DNA of 64,000 nucleotides, from the NCBI RefSeq assembly GCF_004345665.1, contig NZ_SLWR01000001.1:310001-374000 (forward strand), given 5' to 3'. The notes below the pieces were generated by a model, which saw nothing but the letters and a program-made list of their open reading frames with translations, was not told the origin of the DNA and made no database searches. The translations under genes and the position numbers were made by a program. This DNA comes from Kribbella antiqua. Lineage in GTDB: Bacteria; Actinomycetota; Actinomycetes; Propionibacteriales; Kribbellaceae. Shown in pieces: positions 33,219 to 43,438 of the stretch (its first letter is position 1; each line of letters begins with the position of its first letter).

Positions 33219-34153
33219 CCGCACGCTCGCTGGAAGGAGTCGTGCTCCCCCGGGCGCGAGCGACGGCTCGGCGAGGCAGCCCGCTGGCGCGCCGCCGGGC
33301 GCTGATGGCCTACGTGTTCCTCTTCCCGGCCGTGATTCTGCTGGCGGTCTTCACGCTGGTGCCGTTCGTTCAGGCCATCGTGTTGAGCTTCCAGGACTGG
33401 GACGGTGTCAGCGCCGGTACGTCGTACGTCGGCTTGGCCAACTACAAATTCGTGCTCCACGACACCGTCTTCTGGTCGTCGATGCGGAACGTGCTGATCT
33501 TCGGCGCGGCCGGCTTCCTCATCGGCAACGCGCTGTCGCTGGGGATGGCGATGGCAGTGAACCGGGTCCATCACGGCAAGGCCTTCTTCCGTACGGCGTT
33601 CTACCTGCCAGGCGTCTTCTCTGTCGTGGTCATCGGCATGATGTTCTCCTGGCTGCTCGCCCCCAACGCCGGAATCCTGAACCGCATGCTCGGCTCCGTC
33701 GGATTGTCCGGCCTCCAGCACAACTGGCTCGAAGACCCTGCCACCGCATTGCCAGCCGTGGCGGCCGTCTTTCTCTGGTATCACTGGGGATTCGGCTTCA
33801 TCCTGTACCTCGCCGGCCTGCAGGACATGCCGGTCGAGCTCTACGAGGCAGCCAGTCTGGACGGCGCCCGCGGCTGGGCGACGTTCCGGTACGTCACGTG
33901 GCCTGAGCTGCTCCCGGTGACCGCGATCGTGTCGCTGTTGACGCTGCTCGGAGCGTTGCAGGTGTTCGGCACCGTGCAGGTGCTCACCAACGGAGGGCCG
34001 GCGGACCACACCATGGTGCCGACGCTGCGCATCTACGAGGAAGCGTTCACGAACCGGCGCTTCGGTTCCGCGGCCGCGATGTCGGTGATCTTCGGCGGTG
34101 CCCTGGTCCTGCTCGCCGTACTCCATCTGTGGTTCTCCCGGCGGAAGAGGTGA
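33215..34153 (+). CDS. ABC sugar permease (MalF type)
   Basis: 312 residues from GTG 33215, overlapping the binding-protein stop by four bases. Six helices, with the EAA loop ELYEAASLDGARGWATFRYV near residue 210 that docks on the ATPase. No ATPase gene is in the operon; a shared MsiK-type ATPase elsewhere is the rule in actinomycetes. Upstream open frame is antisense-like and excluded. Confidence 0.92.
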   Translation: MTARSLEGVVLPRARATARRGSPLARRRALMAYVFLFPAVILLAVFTLVPFVQAIVLSFQDWDGVSAGTSYVGLANYKFVLHDTVFWSSMRNVLIFGAAGFLIGNALSLGMAMAVNRVHHGKAFFRTAFYLPGVFSVVVIGMMFSWLLAPNAGILNRMLGSVGLSGLQHNWLEDPATALPAVAAVFLWYHWGFGFILYLAGLQDMPVELYEAASLDGARGWATFRYVTWPELLPVTAIVSLLTLLGALQVFGTVQVLTNGGPADHTMVPTLRIYEEAFTNRRFGSAAAMSVIFGGALVLLAVLHLWFSRRKR

Positions 34154-34158
34154 CCAGG

Positions 34159-34971
34159 ATGACGAAGAGGGTTGGACTCTACGGGTTGCTGTCGGTGGCT
34201 GCGGTCGGGGCCCTGTTCCCGATCGTGTGGCTCCTGATCGGATCGCTGCAGACGAGCGACGAGCTCTACCGCGGCAAGCACCTGTTGCCCGCGAAGCCGC
34301 AATGGTCGAACTACCTCACGGCGTGGACTGACGGCGATCTCGGTACCTATCTGCCGAACAGTGTGATCTACACGGTGTCCGCCGTCGCCGGCATCCTGGT
34401 GGTGTCGAGCATGGCCGGCTATGCCCTGGCCCGGATCGATTTCCGGGGCAAGGCCGCGGTCACCTTCGGGCTGCTAGCGGTGATGATCATCCCGGCGCCG
34501 GCGTCGTTCATCGCGCAGTACAAGCTGATGATCAGCCTCGGGATGACCAACAGCCGGCTCGGCTATGTGCTGATTCTGATTTCCGCCGGCATACCGATCT
34601 CGTCGTTGATCATGCGCGGGTTCTTCGCGAATCTGCCGAAGGACCTGGAGGAAGCGGCGGCACTCGACGGCAGTTCGTCGCTGAACACGTTCGCCCGGGT
34701 GATCCTTCCGCTGGCTCGTCCCGGTCTGATTGCTGTCGCGGTCATTCAAGGGCTGTCGGTGTGGAATGAATATCTGCTGGCGCTGGTCCTGTTCGACGAC
34801 GACACGCTGATGCCGATCCAGCGCGGTTTGACGAACTTCGTCTCCGCGGAAACCCCGGTGCAGAACATTCTGCTGGCCGCGACCGCGATCTCTGTTCTGC
34901 CGGTCGTGGTGTTCTATGTCTTCGCCCAGCGGCAAGTCGTGCAAGGAATCAGCAGCGGAGCGCTCAAGTAG
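34159..34971 (+). CDS. ABC sugar permease (MalG type)
   Basis: 270 residues with six helices. EAA loop: DLEEAAALDGSSSLNTFARV, then ILPLARPG. ATG at 34159 lies five bases after the stop of the first permease. It forms the heterodimeric membrane channel with that protein. Confidence 0.92.
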   Translation: MTKRVGLYGLLSVAAVGALFPIVWLLIGSLQTSDELYRGKHLLPAKPQWSNYLTAWTDGDLGTYLPNSVIYTVSAVAGILVVSSMAGYALARIDFRGKAAVTFGLLAVMIIPAPASFIAQYKLMISLGMTNSRLGYVLILISAGIPISSLIMRGFFANLPKDLEEAAALDGSSSLNTFARVILPLARPGLIAVAVIQGLSVWNEYLLALVLFDDDTLMPIQRGLTNFVSAETPVQNILLAATAISVLPVVVFYVFAQRQVVQGISSGALK

Positions 34972-35004
34972 GCTGCCTCGCGAGCAGCAAAGGGAGGGAA
35001 AGCG

Positions 35005-36036
35005 TTGAGCGACGAGACGCCCCAAGTGGGCCGCCGGGCCACTCTGACGGATGTTGCCCGCGCAGCCGGGGTCTCCCGCCAGACCGCGTCACGGGTCGCC
35101 CGCGGCGGCGAGAACGTGAACGCACGGACGGCGGCCCGGGTCCGGCGCGCGATCAAGGCGCTCGGCTACCGGCCGGACCCGATCGCGCGCGCTCTGTCCA
35201 CCGGGCGGGGACGGATCGTCGGATTGCTGACTCATCAGCTCACGCACCAGCGGACCGGCCTGGGCGCGGTCTCGATCATGATCGGCGTCGAACAGGCCGC
35301 GACCGAGCTCGGCCTCGGCGTCAGCATCGCGACCTTCGCCAGCTTCGATCGCGGCACGGTCCAGGACGCGGTGGACCGGCTCGCCCGGGCCGGATGCGAC
35401 GGCGTGATCTTCATGGCGCCGTGGGTCTCGGCCGCGAAGACGCTGCGAGCCGTCGAGGCGACGCTGCCGATGGTCGCGACCAGTGAAGTGCCGGAGTACG
35501 ACGGACTTGCCGTCCACGCGGACGCGGCCAAGGCAGCCGGAGATGTGGTGGATCACCTGGTGTCACTCGGGCACACCACGGTCCACCACGTCGGCGGACC
35601 GCCCGACTGGACGTCCAGCCGGCTTCGCCTGCTCGGCTGGGAGAACGCGTTGCGTCGTACTGGCGCCGAGGTGCCTGAACCGTTGATCGGCGACTGGACC
35701 GCTCGGTCTGGCTACGAGGCAGGGCTGCGACTGGCCGACGATCCTTCGGTCACCGCGATCTTCGCGGCCAACGACGAAATGGCCTTGGGGGTCATCTACG
35801 CCCTCATCGAGCGCGGCCGCCACGTTCCGGAGGATGTCAGTGTGGCCGGCTACGACGACGCTCCAGGGTCGGACTACCTGCGTCCACCGCTGACGACGAT
35901 CAAGGTCGACGACGCCGAACACGGGCGGCAGGCGGTCGCGCAGCTGATTCTGCGGCTGAACGGCGAACCACCTTTGCCGTCCGCGGTCGTGCCGCACGAG
36001 CTGATCATCCGCGCGAGTACAGCTCCTCATGAGTGA
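35005..36036 (+). CDS. LacI-family repressor
   Basis: 343 residues from a TTG with GGGAGGGAA upstream. Helix-turn-helix LTDVARAAGVSRQTASRVAR and hinge helix region YRPDPIARALS, then a sugar-binding domain. Overlaps the rhamnosidase start by eight bases. Likely binds the twin palindromes at 31755-31785 and is released by the imported sugar. Confidence 0.93.
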   Translation: MSDETPQVGRRATLTDVARAAGVSRQTASRVARGGENVNARTAARVRRAIKALGYRPDPIARALSTGRGRIVGLLTHQLTHQRTGLGAVSIMIGVEQAATELGLGVSIATFASFDRGTVQDAVDRLARAGCDGVIFMAPWVSAAKTLRAVEATLPMVATSEVPEYDGLAVHADAAKAAGDVVDHLVSLGHTTVHHVGGPPDWTSSRLRLLGWENALRRTGAEVPEPLIGDWTARSGYEAGLRLADDPSVTAIFAANDEMALGVIYALIERGRHVPEDVSVAGYDDAPGSDYLRPPLTTIKVDDAEHGRQAVAQLILRLNGEPPLPSAVVPHELIIRASTAPHE

Positions 36037-38623
36037 AGGTCCGGAGGGCCTGCGGATCGACAGCGGCGGCGACCAATTCACGGTGTCGGGTCCGTCGCCT
36101 CGGCTGTCGTGGCGTGCGTGGACGGGGCAGTCGGCGTACGAACTCGAGGCCACGGTCGATGGCATCCCTACCGATCGGGTACGGCGGACATCCGCGGAAC
36201 ATCTGTTCATCCCGTGGCCGTGGGCGCCGCTGGACAGCTGTCAGCGGGTGACCTGGCGAGTCCGTGTGAGTGGCGAGCACGGATTCTCAGAGTGGTCTGC
36301 GGCGAGCAGCTTTGAGGTTGGGCTACTGCACGAAGACTGGACAGCCCGGTGGATCTCTCCGGTCGAGGCGGTCGACGAGGGTTATGGCAACCGGCCGGCC
36401 TACTCGCTGTCGACTCGGTTCGAACTGTCCGCGGACCTGCGTGATGCTCGGCTCTATGCCACCGCTTTGGGCGTCTATGAAGCGTTCGTCAACGGCGCGC
36501 GGGCCGGGACTGCCGAGTTGACGCCGGGATCGACGTCGTACGATCACACGCTCTACGCGCAGGCGATGGACGTCACGGACTCTGTACGCCGAGGCCGCAA
36601 CGAGCTTGAGATCTTGCTGTCGGACGGCTGGTATCGCGGCAAGACCGGAGGCTTTCGCCTGCCGTCCGGATGGGGAACGGTGACGGCTGCCCAGGCTGAG
36701 CTTCATCTTTGGTTCCACGACGGTTCGCGGCAGGTCGTCCGCAGCGACGGCAGATGGACGAGTTCGCGATCGAAGATCACCCGCGCGGATCTGATGGACG
36801 GCCAATCGGTCGACTTCACCTTGAGTCCTGAGCCGCCACAGCAAGTGCTGGTCGACCAGGTGGTTGCCCCTGGCATCGACTGGTCCCCCGCGCCGCCGGT
36901 CCGGCGGATCGAATCCAGACCGCCGGTAGCGCTCGAGCAGGTCGAGCCGGGGGTCTGGGTGGCGGACTTCGGCCAGAACACTTCCGGCTGGATCTCGATC
37001 GGCGACCTCGGCCCGGCCGGCACCCGCACGATCATCGACTACGGCGAGGCCGTCACGCCCGACGGGGACCTGACGACCGCCCATCTGGATTCCGTCCTGC
37101 CGGGCGGACCGCCAGTCCTCTTCGTGCAGCGCGACGAGGTCGTCTCCGCGGGCGACGGTGAGGTCTTCGAGCCACGACACACCGTCCACGGTTTCCAGTA
37201 CGCGCGACTCCGTCGTGACGGTGGTGGCCCGATCGACCCGGCCAGTCTGACTATGCACGTCGTACACACGGATCTCGAGCGGACCGGAACGTTTGCCTGC
37301 AGCAACGCTGATCTCAACCACTTGCACGACGTGGCGGTCTGGAGCTTCCGCGGCAACGCGGTGGATGTGCCCACCGACTGCCCCACGCGCGAACGCCTCG
37401 GCTGGACCGGGGACTATCAGGTCTTCGTGCCCACCGCGGCGCGGTTGTACGACGTCTATGGGTTCAGCCGAAAGTGGCTGCAGTCGGTGCGTGACGACCA
37501 ACTGCCCGACGGACGGATCGCCAACTTCTCTCCGGACGGCCGGCGGACCAAGCTCCACCTCGAGGATCGCCTGGCCAAGACGACCGGATCGTCGGGCTGG
37601 GGAGACGCGATCGTCGCCGTACCGATGGAGCTCTACCGGACGTACGGCGACCGGCGGGTGCTCGCCGAGAACTGGGACGCGATGGTTCGCTGGGTGGATT
37701 GGGCCCTCGACGCTGCCCGGACCCACCGGCACCCGTCCCGGATCGAGCGCTCAGCCGAGCCGTTGCCGCACGAACAGTTCATCTGGGACGGCACGTATCA
37801 CTGGGGCGAGTGGGCAGAGCCCATGCCGCCCGACCCCACGGCAGACAAGGGCGAAGTCGGAACCGCCTACCTCTATCGATCGACCGCCACCCTCGCGCAG
37901 ATCGCCAAGATCCTGGGTCGACCCACGCGGTATGGCGAGATCGCCGAGCAGGTCCTTCATGCCTGGCGCACGGAGTTCCTCGACGGTGACGGGCGGACCA
38001 CAGGAGACACTCAGGCAGGCTACGTACGCGCGTTGTCCTTCGGACTCGTCCCGGATCAGCTACGGCAAGGCGCCGTACGGCGTCTGGTCGAGCTGATCCG
38101 TGCCGCAGGCAACCATCTCGGGACCGGGTTCTTGTCAACTGGGGAGCTTCTTCCGGTGCTCGCTGACCTGGGGTTCACCGATGTCGCGTATGACCTTCTC
38201 TTCCAGCGCACGCCTCCGTCCTGGCTCGGGATGCTGGATCGCGGGGCGACGACGATCTGGGAGGACTGGGAGGGTGTCGACGACGACGGGAATCCGCATG
38301 ATTCCCTCAACCACTACAGCAAGGGTGCGGTCGTCCACTTTCTGCATACGCACGTCCTCGGCCTGCGGCAGGCCGAAGGTTCGGTCGGATGGGAGTCGTT
38401 CGTCGTTGCCCCTCTGCATCATCCGGACATCGCGTGGGCAAGGGGAACACACGAAAGTCCGCACGGCCGCATCGAGGTCTCGTGGCGGATCGAAGGCGGT
38501 ACGTTCGACATCACTGTCGACGTACCGCCTGGCTCGACCGCTGAAGTCGTCTGCCCGGACGGCAAGACGATGATGCTCGTTCCAGGGCGATTCACCGCGA
38601 CCGGAGAGCTTCAGGCACACTGA
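36029..38623 (+). CDS. Alpha-L-rhamnosidase, GH78
   Basis: 864 residues. N-terminal fibronectin-like and jelly-roll domains (1 to about 400) precede an (alpha/alpha)6 barrel. DVPTDCPTRERLGWTGDYQV near 450 is the GH78 catalytic motif, and TTIWEDWEGVDDDG near 755 holds the second acidic residue. No signal peptide, so it acts in the cytoplasm on imported oligosaccharides. Final gene of the LacI-controlled operon. Its 3' end overlaps the 3' end of the ThrRS-like gene by 32 bases. Confidence 0.92.
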   Translation: MSEGPEGLRIDSGGDQFTVSGPSPRLSWRAWTGQSAYELEATVDGIPTDRVRRTSAEHLFIPWPWAPLDSCQRVTWRVRVSGEHGFSEWSAASSFEVGLLHEDWTARWISPVEAVDEGYGNRPAYSLSTRFELSADLRDARLYATALGVYEAFVNGARAGTAELTPGSTSYDHTLYAQAMDVTDSVRRGRNELEILLSDGWYRGKTGGFRLPSGWGTVTAAQAELHLWFHDGSRQVVRSDGRWTSSRSKITRADLMDGQSVDFTLSPEPPQQVLVDQVVAPGIDWSPAPPVRRIESRPPVALEQVEPGVWVADFGQNTSGWISIGDLGPAGTRTIIDYGEAVTPDGDLTTAHLDSVLPGGPPVLFVQRDEVVSAGDGEVFEPRHTVHGFQYARLRRDGGGPIDPASLTMHVVHTDLERTGTFACSNADLNHLHDVAVWSFRGNAVDVPTDCPTRERLGWTGDYQVFVPTAARLYDVYGFSRKWLQSVRDDQLPDGRIANFSPDGRRTKLHLEDRLAKTTGSSGWGDAIVAVPMELYRTYGDRRVLAENWDAMVRWVDWALDAARTHRHPSRIERSAEPLPHEQFIWDGTYHWGEWAEPMPPDPTADKGEVGTAYLYRSTATLAQIAKILGRPTRYGEIAEQVLHAWRTEFLDGDGRTTGDTQAGYVRALSFGLVPDQLRQGAVRRLVELIRAAGNHLGTGFLSTGELLPVLADLGFTDVAYDLLFQRTPPSWLGMLDRGATTIWEDWEGVDDDGNPHDSLNHYSKGAVVHFLHTHVLGLRQAEGSVGWESFVVAPLHHPDIAWARGTHESPHGRIEVSWRIEGGTFDITVDVPPGSTAEVVCPDGKTMMLVPGRFTATGELQAH

Positions 38624-39824
38624 GGTCCGCGATTCGGTCGAGCACCTCCCCAATCGGCTCGGCCTCGTGCTGTCGGCCGTTCCGCTCTCTGATCGACAGG
38701 GCGCGGTCGGCGACCTCGCGGGCACCGATCACCGCCTGGTACGGCGCCAGTCGGTTCTCGCGGATGCGAGCACCGAGGCTGCCTTCGTCGGCATGGGCGA
38801 CCTCGACCCGCAGCCCGCGGTCGATGGCCCGCCGGGCAACCTCCCCGGCAGCCTTCTCCTCGTCGTCGGATATCGGCAGCACGACGAGTTGCGCCGGCGC
38901 GAGCCAGGCCGGGAAGGCACCGCCGTGTACCTCGATCAGTTGGGCGACGGCACGTTCGATGCTGCCGACGATCGCACGGTGCACCATCACCGGGCGATGC
39001 TTGTTGCCGTCGGCACCGACGTACTCGAGACCGAACCGCTCGGGCTGGTGGAAGTCGATCTGGACGGTCGACAGGCTGAACTCGCGGCCGGCCGAATCCT
39101 CATGCTGGATATCGATCTTCGGCCCGTAGAACGCCGCCTCGCCAGGTGCTTCCTCGTAGTCGACACCGGCGTCCTTCAAGACTTCCCGTAGCAATTCGGC
39201 GGCCTGCGCCCAGCTCGCCGCATCACCGACGTACTTGCTCGACGGATCGCCGAATGCAGCATCCTCCGACGGGAGCGCGAGTACGTAGCGGGACGCGCTG
39301 ATGCCCATGTCGTCGTACGCCCGGTTGATGAGGCCCAGTGCTTGAGCGGCTTCCGACGCGACCTGGTCGAGGCGGCAGAAGATGTGCGCGTCGTTCAGCT
39401 GCATCGCACGAACCCGGCTGAGGCCGCCGATCGCTCCGGACAGCTCTGCGCGGTATTGGCCGCCGAGCTCGGAGATGCGCAGCGGTAGCTCGCGATAGCT
39501 GTGGGAGCGGGAGCGGTACATCAGCGCGTGGTGCGGGCATATGCTGGGACGCAGCAGGAGTTGCTCGCCGCCCATGTCCATCGGCGGGTACATGTCGTCG
39601 CTGTACTTCGCCCAGTGGCCGGAGATCTCGTACAGCTCGCGCTTGGCGAGGACAGGTGAGTACACCTGCTGATAGCCGGCTCTTCGCTCCACCTCAGCGA
39701 TGTAGCTCTCCAAGGCGCGCCGAACCGCGGCACCAGCCGGCAGCCAGTAGGGCAGGCCGGCACCGATCAGTGGGTCGGAATCAAACAGACCGAGTTCACG
39801 GCCAAGCTTGCGGTGGTCGTACAT
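38592..39824 (-). CDS. Threonyl-tRNA synthetase lacking TGS and editing domains
   Basis: 410 residues against about 650-680 for bacterial ThrRS. The class II core is complete: motif 1 region GYQQVYSPVLAKRELYEISG, motif 2 LRISELGGQYRAELSG, motif 3 VHRAIVGSIERAVAQLIEVH, and zinc ligands C96, H147 and H282. The anticodon-binding domain follows. The N-terminal TGS and SerRS-misacylation editing domains are missing altogether. ATG 39824 has GGAGG five bases upstream; ATG 39836 is less good. It is preceded by a leader peptide rich in Thr and an intrinsic terminator. Possibly a second, inhibitor-tolerant or specialised ThrRS. Confidence 0.9.
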   Translation of the reverse strand: MYDHRKLGRELGLFDSDPLIGAGLPYWLPAGAAVRRALESYIAEVERRAGYQQVYSPVLAKRELYEISGHWAKYSDDMYPPMDMGGEQLLLRPSICPHHALMYRSRSHSYRELPLRISELGGQYRAELSGAIGGLSRVRAMQLNDAHIFCRLDQVASEAAQALGLINRAYDDMGISASRYVLALPSEDAAFGDPSSKYVGDAASWAQAAELLREVLKDAGVDYEEAPGEAAFYGPKIDIQHEDSAGREFSLSTVQIDFHQPERFGLEYVGADGNKHRPVMVHRAIVGSIERAVAQLIEVHGGAFPAWLAPAQLVVLPISDDEEKAAGEVARRAIDRGLRVEVAHADEGSLGARIRENRLAPYQAVIGAREVADRALSIRERNGRQHEAEPIGEVLDRIADLSVPEALRSR

Positions 39825-39865
39825 GGTTTCCTCCATGGCGTGTGGGGCGAGCCACGGAGCGCACG

Positions 39866-39896
39866 AAAAAGCCCCGGGGCACTCGCCCCGGGGCTT
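39866..39896 (-). terminator. Attenuator: intrinsic terminator before ThrRS gene
   Basis: Perfect 12-bp stem aagccccggggc / gccccggggctt with a four-base loop, followed on the minus strand by a run of five U. It lies 17 bases after the leader peptide stop and 42 bases before the ThrRS ATG. The leader-end sequence GTCCCGG could pair with CCGGGGC of the stem as an antiterminator (inference). Confidence 0.9.
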
Positions 39897-39913
39897 GGTC
39901 AGACAGTCAGCTG

Positions 39914-39967
39914 TCAGCGCGCCGGGACGTACTCCGGCGTCGTCGTCACTACAGCGCGCTTCAACAT
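39914..39967 (-). CDS. Threonine-rich leader peptide
   Basis: 17-residue frame MLKRAVVTTTPEYVPAR ending in TGA, with three consecutive ACG threonine codons (39938-39946), upstream of a strong terminator and a ThrRS gene. This is the classical attenuation layout: stalling at Thr codons when charged tRNA-Thr is short would favour the antiterminator. No Shine-Dalgarno is seen; TACCGT about 15 bases before the ATG could be a minus-10 for a leaderless transcript. Confidence 0.75.
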   Translation of the reverse strand: MLKRAVVTTTPEYVPAR

Positions 39968-39980
39968 GTCAACCACGGTA

Positions 39981-40741
<761 letters not shown>

Positions 40742-40745
<4 letters not shown>

Positions 40746-41674
40746 GAGGCGCTCCCCTGTTGAGCTTTGGGTCGGATTCGCAGGAAGTCCCAGAAACTGG
40801 GTGCCTGGTGGCGGGCGCCTCGGCTGTAGTGCCGCTCGATGAACGACTGGACGACGTACAGGACCGAGGTGACCGCGAGGTACCAGAGGCAGACGACGAT
40901 CAGCATCGGGATCGTCTCGAACGTGCGGTTGTAGATCGACTGCGCTGTGTAGAGCAGATCGGACAGCGCGATCACGCTGACCAGTGCGGTCGCCTTCACC
41001 ATGCTGATCACCTGGTTGCCGGTCGGCGGGACGATGAACCGCATCGCCTGCGGCAGGATGATTCGCTTCATGATCCTGGCGTTCGTCATGCCCAGCGCCT
41101 GGCCGGCCTCACGCTGACCGGGATCCACCGACAGCAGGCCGCCGCGGACGATCTCGGCCATGTAGGCGCCTTCATTGAGGCCGAGCCCGAGGATTGCCGC
41201 GAGCAACGGAGTGATCAGGGTGTTCGTGTCGAAGCTGGCGAAGACCGGGCCGAACGGGATGCCAAGGTTCAGCTTCGGCAGCAGCGCGGACAGGTTGTAG
41301 AAGAAGATCAGCTGCACCAGCGTCGGCGTACCACGGAAGAACCAGATGTAGACACCGGCCGCACCGCGCAGCAGCGGATTGGCCGAGATCCGGCAGACCG
41401 CGAGCAGCACGCCGAGGACGACACCGATCACCATGGCCACGACGGTCAGCATCAGAGTCACGCCGAGACCGCGGACGATCGACTCAGCCCGCAGCCAGCT
41501 CGCGACGACGTCCCAGCCGAAGTTCTCGTTGGTGATCAGCATCTTCACCAGTTGCGCGGCGAACACGAGTACGATGAACGCGGACAACCAGCGCCAAGGG
41601 TGTTTCCTCTTCGCCGCGTCCCGGACATCGAGGTCCGGGGTGGTTCTCGGAGCGTCCTGCACGGTGGTCGCCAT
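40742..41674 (-). CDS. Amino-acid ABC transporter permease
   Basis: 310 residues from ATG 41674 (GGGAAGAGC upstream). His/Glu/Gln/Arg-opine family membrane domain with five or six helices; EAA-like loop [20 protein letters not shown]. Two bases after the binding-protein stop. The N-terminal tail (1-40) is charged and cytoplasmic. Confidence 0.94.
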
Positions 41675-41676
41675 GG

Positions 41677-42606
41677 TCAGCTCTTCCCGAGGTTCAGGCC
41701 GGGTTTGGCCAGCTTGTTCTTCTCCAGACCCCACTTGGTCATGATCGCGTCATAGGTGCCGTTGGCATGCAGTTTCTCGATCGCGGCGAGCAGCACGTCG
41801 GCCAGCGGCGACCCGATCGGCACCAGTGCGCCCTGGAACAGGTCCTCGAAACCGTTGCCCTTGCCAACACCCGCCAGCTCCAGCTTGCCACCCGACTGCG
41901 CGACGAAGTAGGTCAGCGGCGCCTGCGAGGAGAAGAACGCGTCGGCCCGGTCGGACTGTACGGCGAGGATCGACGACGGCTGGTCCTTGTACGACTGGAC
42001 CTGCACCGCCGGCTTCCCGGCCGCGACACACTTGGCCGACTGCCCCTTGATCACCTTCTCCGCCGACCCGGCCGCCTGGACCGCGATCCGCTTGCCGCAC
42101 GCGGTGTCGAGCCCGTCGATCCCCTTCGGATTCCCCTTGTGTACGGCGAAGACGACGTACTCCTGGACATAGTCGATGAACGTCGCCTGCTTCTGCCGTT
42201 CGACGAAGTCACCGGTCGGGCCCATGTCGAGGTCGTACCGCTTGGCCTGCATGCCGGACAGAACGCTGGCCAGGCCGTCGACGGTGGTGTGCTCGATCTG
42301 GACGCCGAGCAGCTGGCTGACCGCCTGGGACAGATCGGCGGTGGCGCCCTCGACCGGCGCGCCCTTGTCGGTGCCGACGATCACGTACGGCGGGAACGAT
42401 CCGTTGTTGACGGCAATGATCTTGCCGGCTGACTTGATCTTCTCTGGCAGCTGGTCGTGCAGCGCCTTGTCGACCTGCTGCTGCGGAATCGCGGCGGCCG
42501 GCGCCTTCGCGTTGGCGGACGACGAGGTGTCAACCGGGTCAGCGGTGCAGGCGGTGACGAGGAGGGCCATCGAGGCCAGTACGGCGGTTGTGCGGGGGAT
42601 GGACAC
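41677..42606 (-). CDS. Amino-acid ABC binding lipoprotein
   Basis: 309 residues. Signal with LLVTAC lipobox (Cys 20). Family-3 binding protein with two lobes; FPPYVIVGTDKGAPVEGATA is the typical first-lobe ligand loop. Upstream nitrilase-family and decarboxylase-like genes suggest that the transported compound is an amide- or carboxylate-bearing ring or amino acid derivative, not a standard amino acid (inference). Confidence 0.93.
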   Translation of the reverse strand: MSIPRTTAVLASMALLVTACTADPVDTSSSANAKAPAAAIPQQQVDKALHDQLPEKIKSAGKIIAVNNGSFPPYVIVGTDKGAPVEGATADLSQAVSQLLGVQIEHTTVDGLASVLSGMQAKRYDLDMGPTGDFVERQKQATFIDYVQEYVVFAVHKGNPKGIDGLDTACGKRIAVQAAGSAEKVIKGQSAKCVAAGKPAVQVQSYKDQPSSILAVQSDRADAFFSSQAPLTYFVAQSGGKLELAGVGKGNGFEDLFQGALVPIGSPLADVLLAAIEKLHANGTYDAIMTKWGLEKNKLAKPGLNLGKS

Positions 42607-42616
42607 GTCTTGGCTC

Positions 42617-43438
42617 CTAGGCTGTGGGTGCTTCGACCGGTCGAGGCGTTGGGCTGACGGTGAATCGGCGGTTCTGCAGGACCGGCAGGCGGCGGCGCGC
42701 GTCGGTCAGACGCTGCTTGGAGACGACGGCCGAGATGGTGGCCGGTTCCTCTCCCGCCTGGGCGACCGGAACGCCGAGCGGGTCGACGATTACACTCTGC
42801 CCGATGTTCCGCTGGCCGCACTCACCGCTGGCGACGACGTACACGGTGTTCTCCAGCGCTCGGGCGGTCACCATGGTCTGCCAGTGGTGTTCCTTCAGCG
42901 GGCCTTTGACCCAGGCCGCTGGCAGCACGAGTACGTCGGCACCGTTTAGCGTGAGGAGTCGGGCGAGCTCGGGGAAGCGGACGTCGTAGCAGGTCATCAG
43001 GCCGATCTTGAAGCCGTTGACCTCGATCAGCTCGGGTACGACCTCGGCCGCGGTGACGTTGTCGGACTCGAGTTGGCTGAAGGCGTCGTACAGGTGGAGT
43101 TTGCGGTAGAGGCCTTTGATCTCTCCGTTGCTGAGGACAACGAGGGTGTTGTACGGCTTCTCGGTGTCCGACTTCTCGTGGATGCCGACGACAACGCTCC
43201 CTTCGAGGCCTTCGGTGGCTTTGAGAATGCCGGTGACGAAGGGGCCGTCGAGGGGCTGGGCGTGTTCGCGGATACGCTCGCGTTCCTCGATGAAGCGGGC
43301 CAGGACGCCTTCCGGGAAGACAAGGGGATCGATGCCGTCGGCATCGGCCTGCTTGATCTGCGCGGTGATCGTCTGGAGGTTCTCATGCCAATCGATGCTC
43401 GCGGCAAATTGGCTGGCCGAGACCTTGATCGTACTCAT
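42617..43438 (-). CDS. Carbon-nitrogen hydrolase (nitrilase family)
   Basis: 273 residues from ATG 43438, which overlaps the previous stop. Catalytic triad: Glu in VFPEGVLA, Lys in YRKLHLYD, Cys in LMTCYDVRFPE. Resembles omega-amidase and aliphatic amidase branches. Cytoplasmic; would release ammonia from an amide. The larger open frame to 44059 is antisense to the upstream gene. Ten bases upstream of the ABC binding-protein gene. Confidence 0.93.
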   Translation of the reverse strand: MSTIKVSASQFAASIDWHENLQTITAQIKQADADGIDPLVFPEGVLARFIEERERIREHAQPLDGPFVTGILKATEGLEGSVVVGIHEKSDTEKPYNTLVVLSNGEIKGLYRKLHLYDAFSQLESDNVTAAEVVPELIEVNGFKIGLMTCYDVRFPELARLLTLNGADVLVLPAAWVKGPLKEHHWQTMVTARALENTVYVVASGECGQRNIGQSVIVDPLGVPVAQAGEEPATISAVVSKQRLTDARRRLPVLQNRRFTVSPTPRPVEAPTA

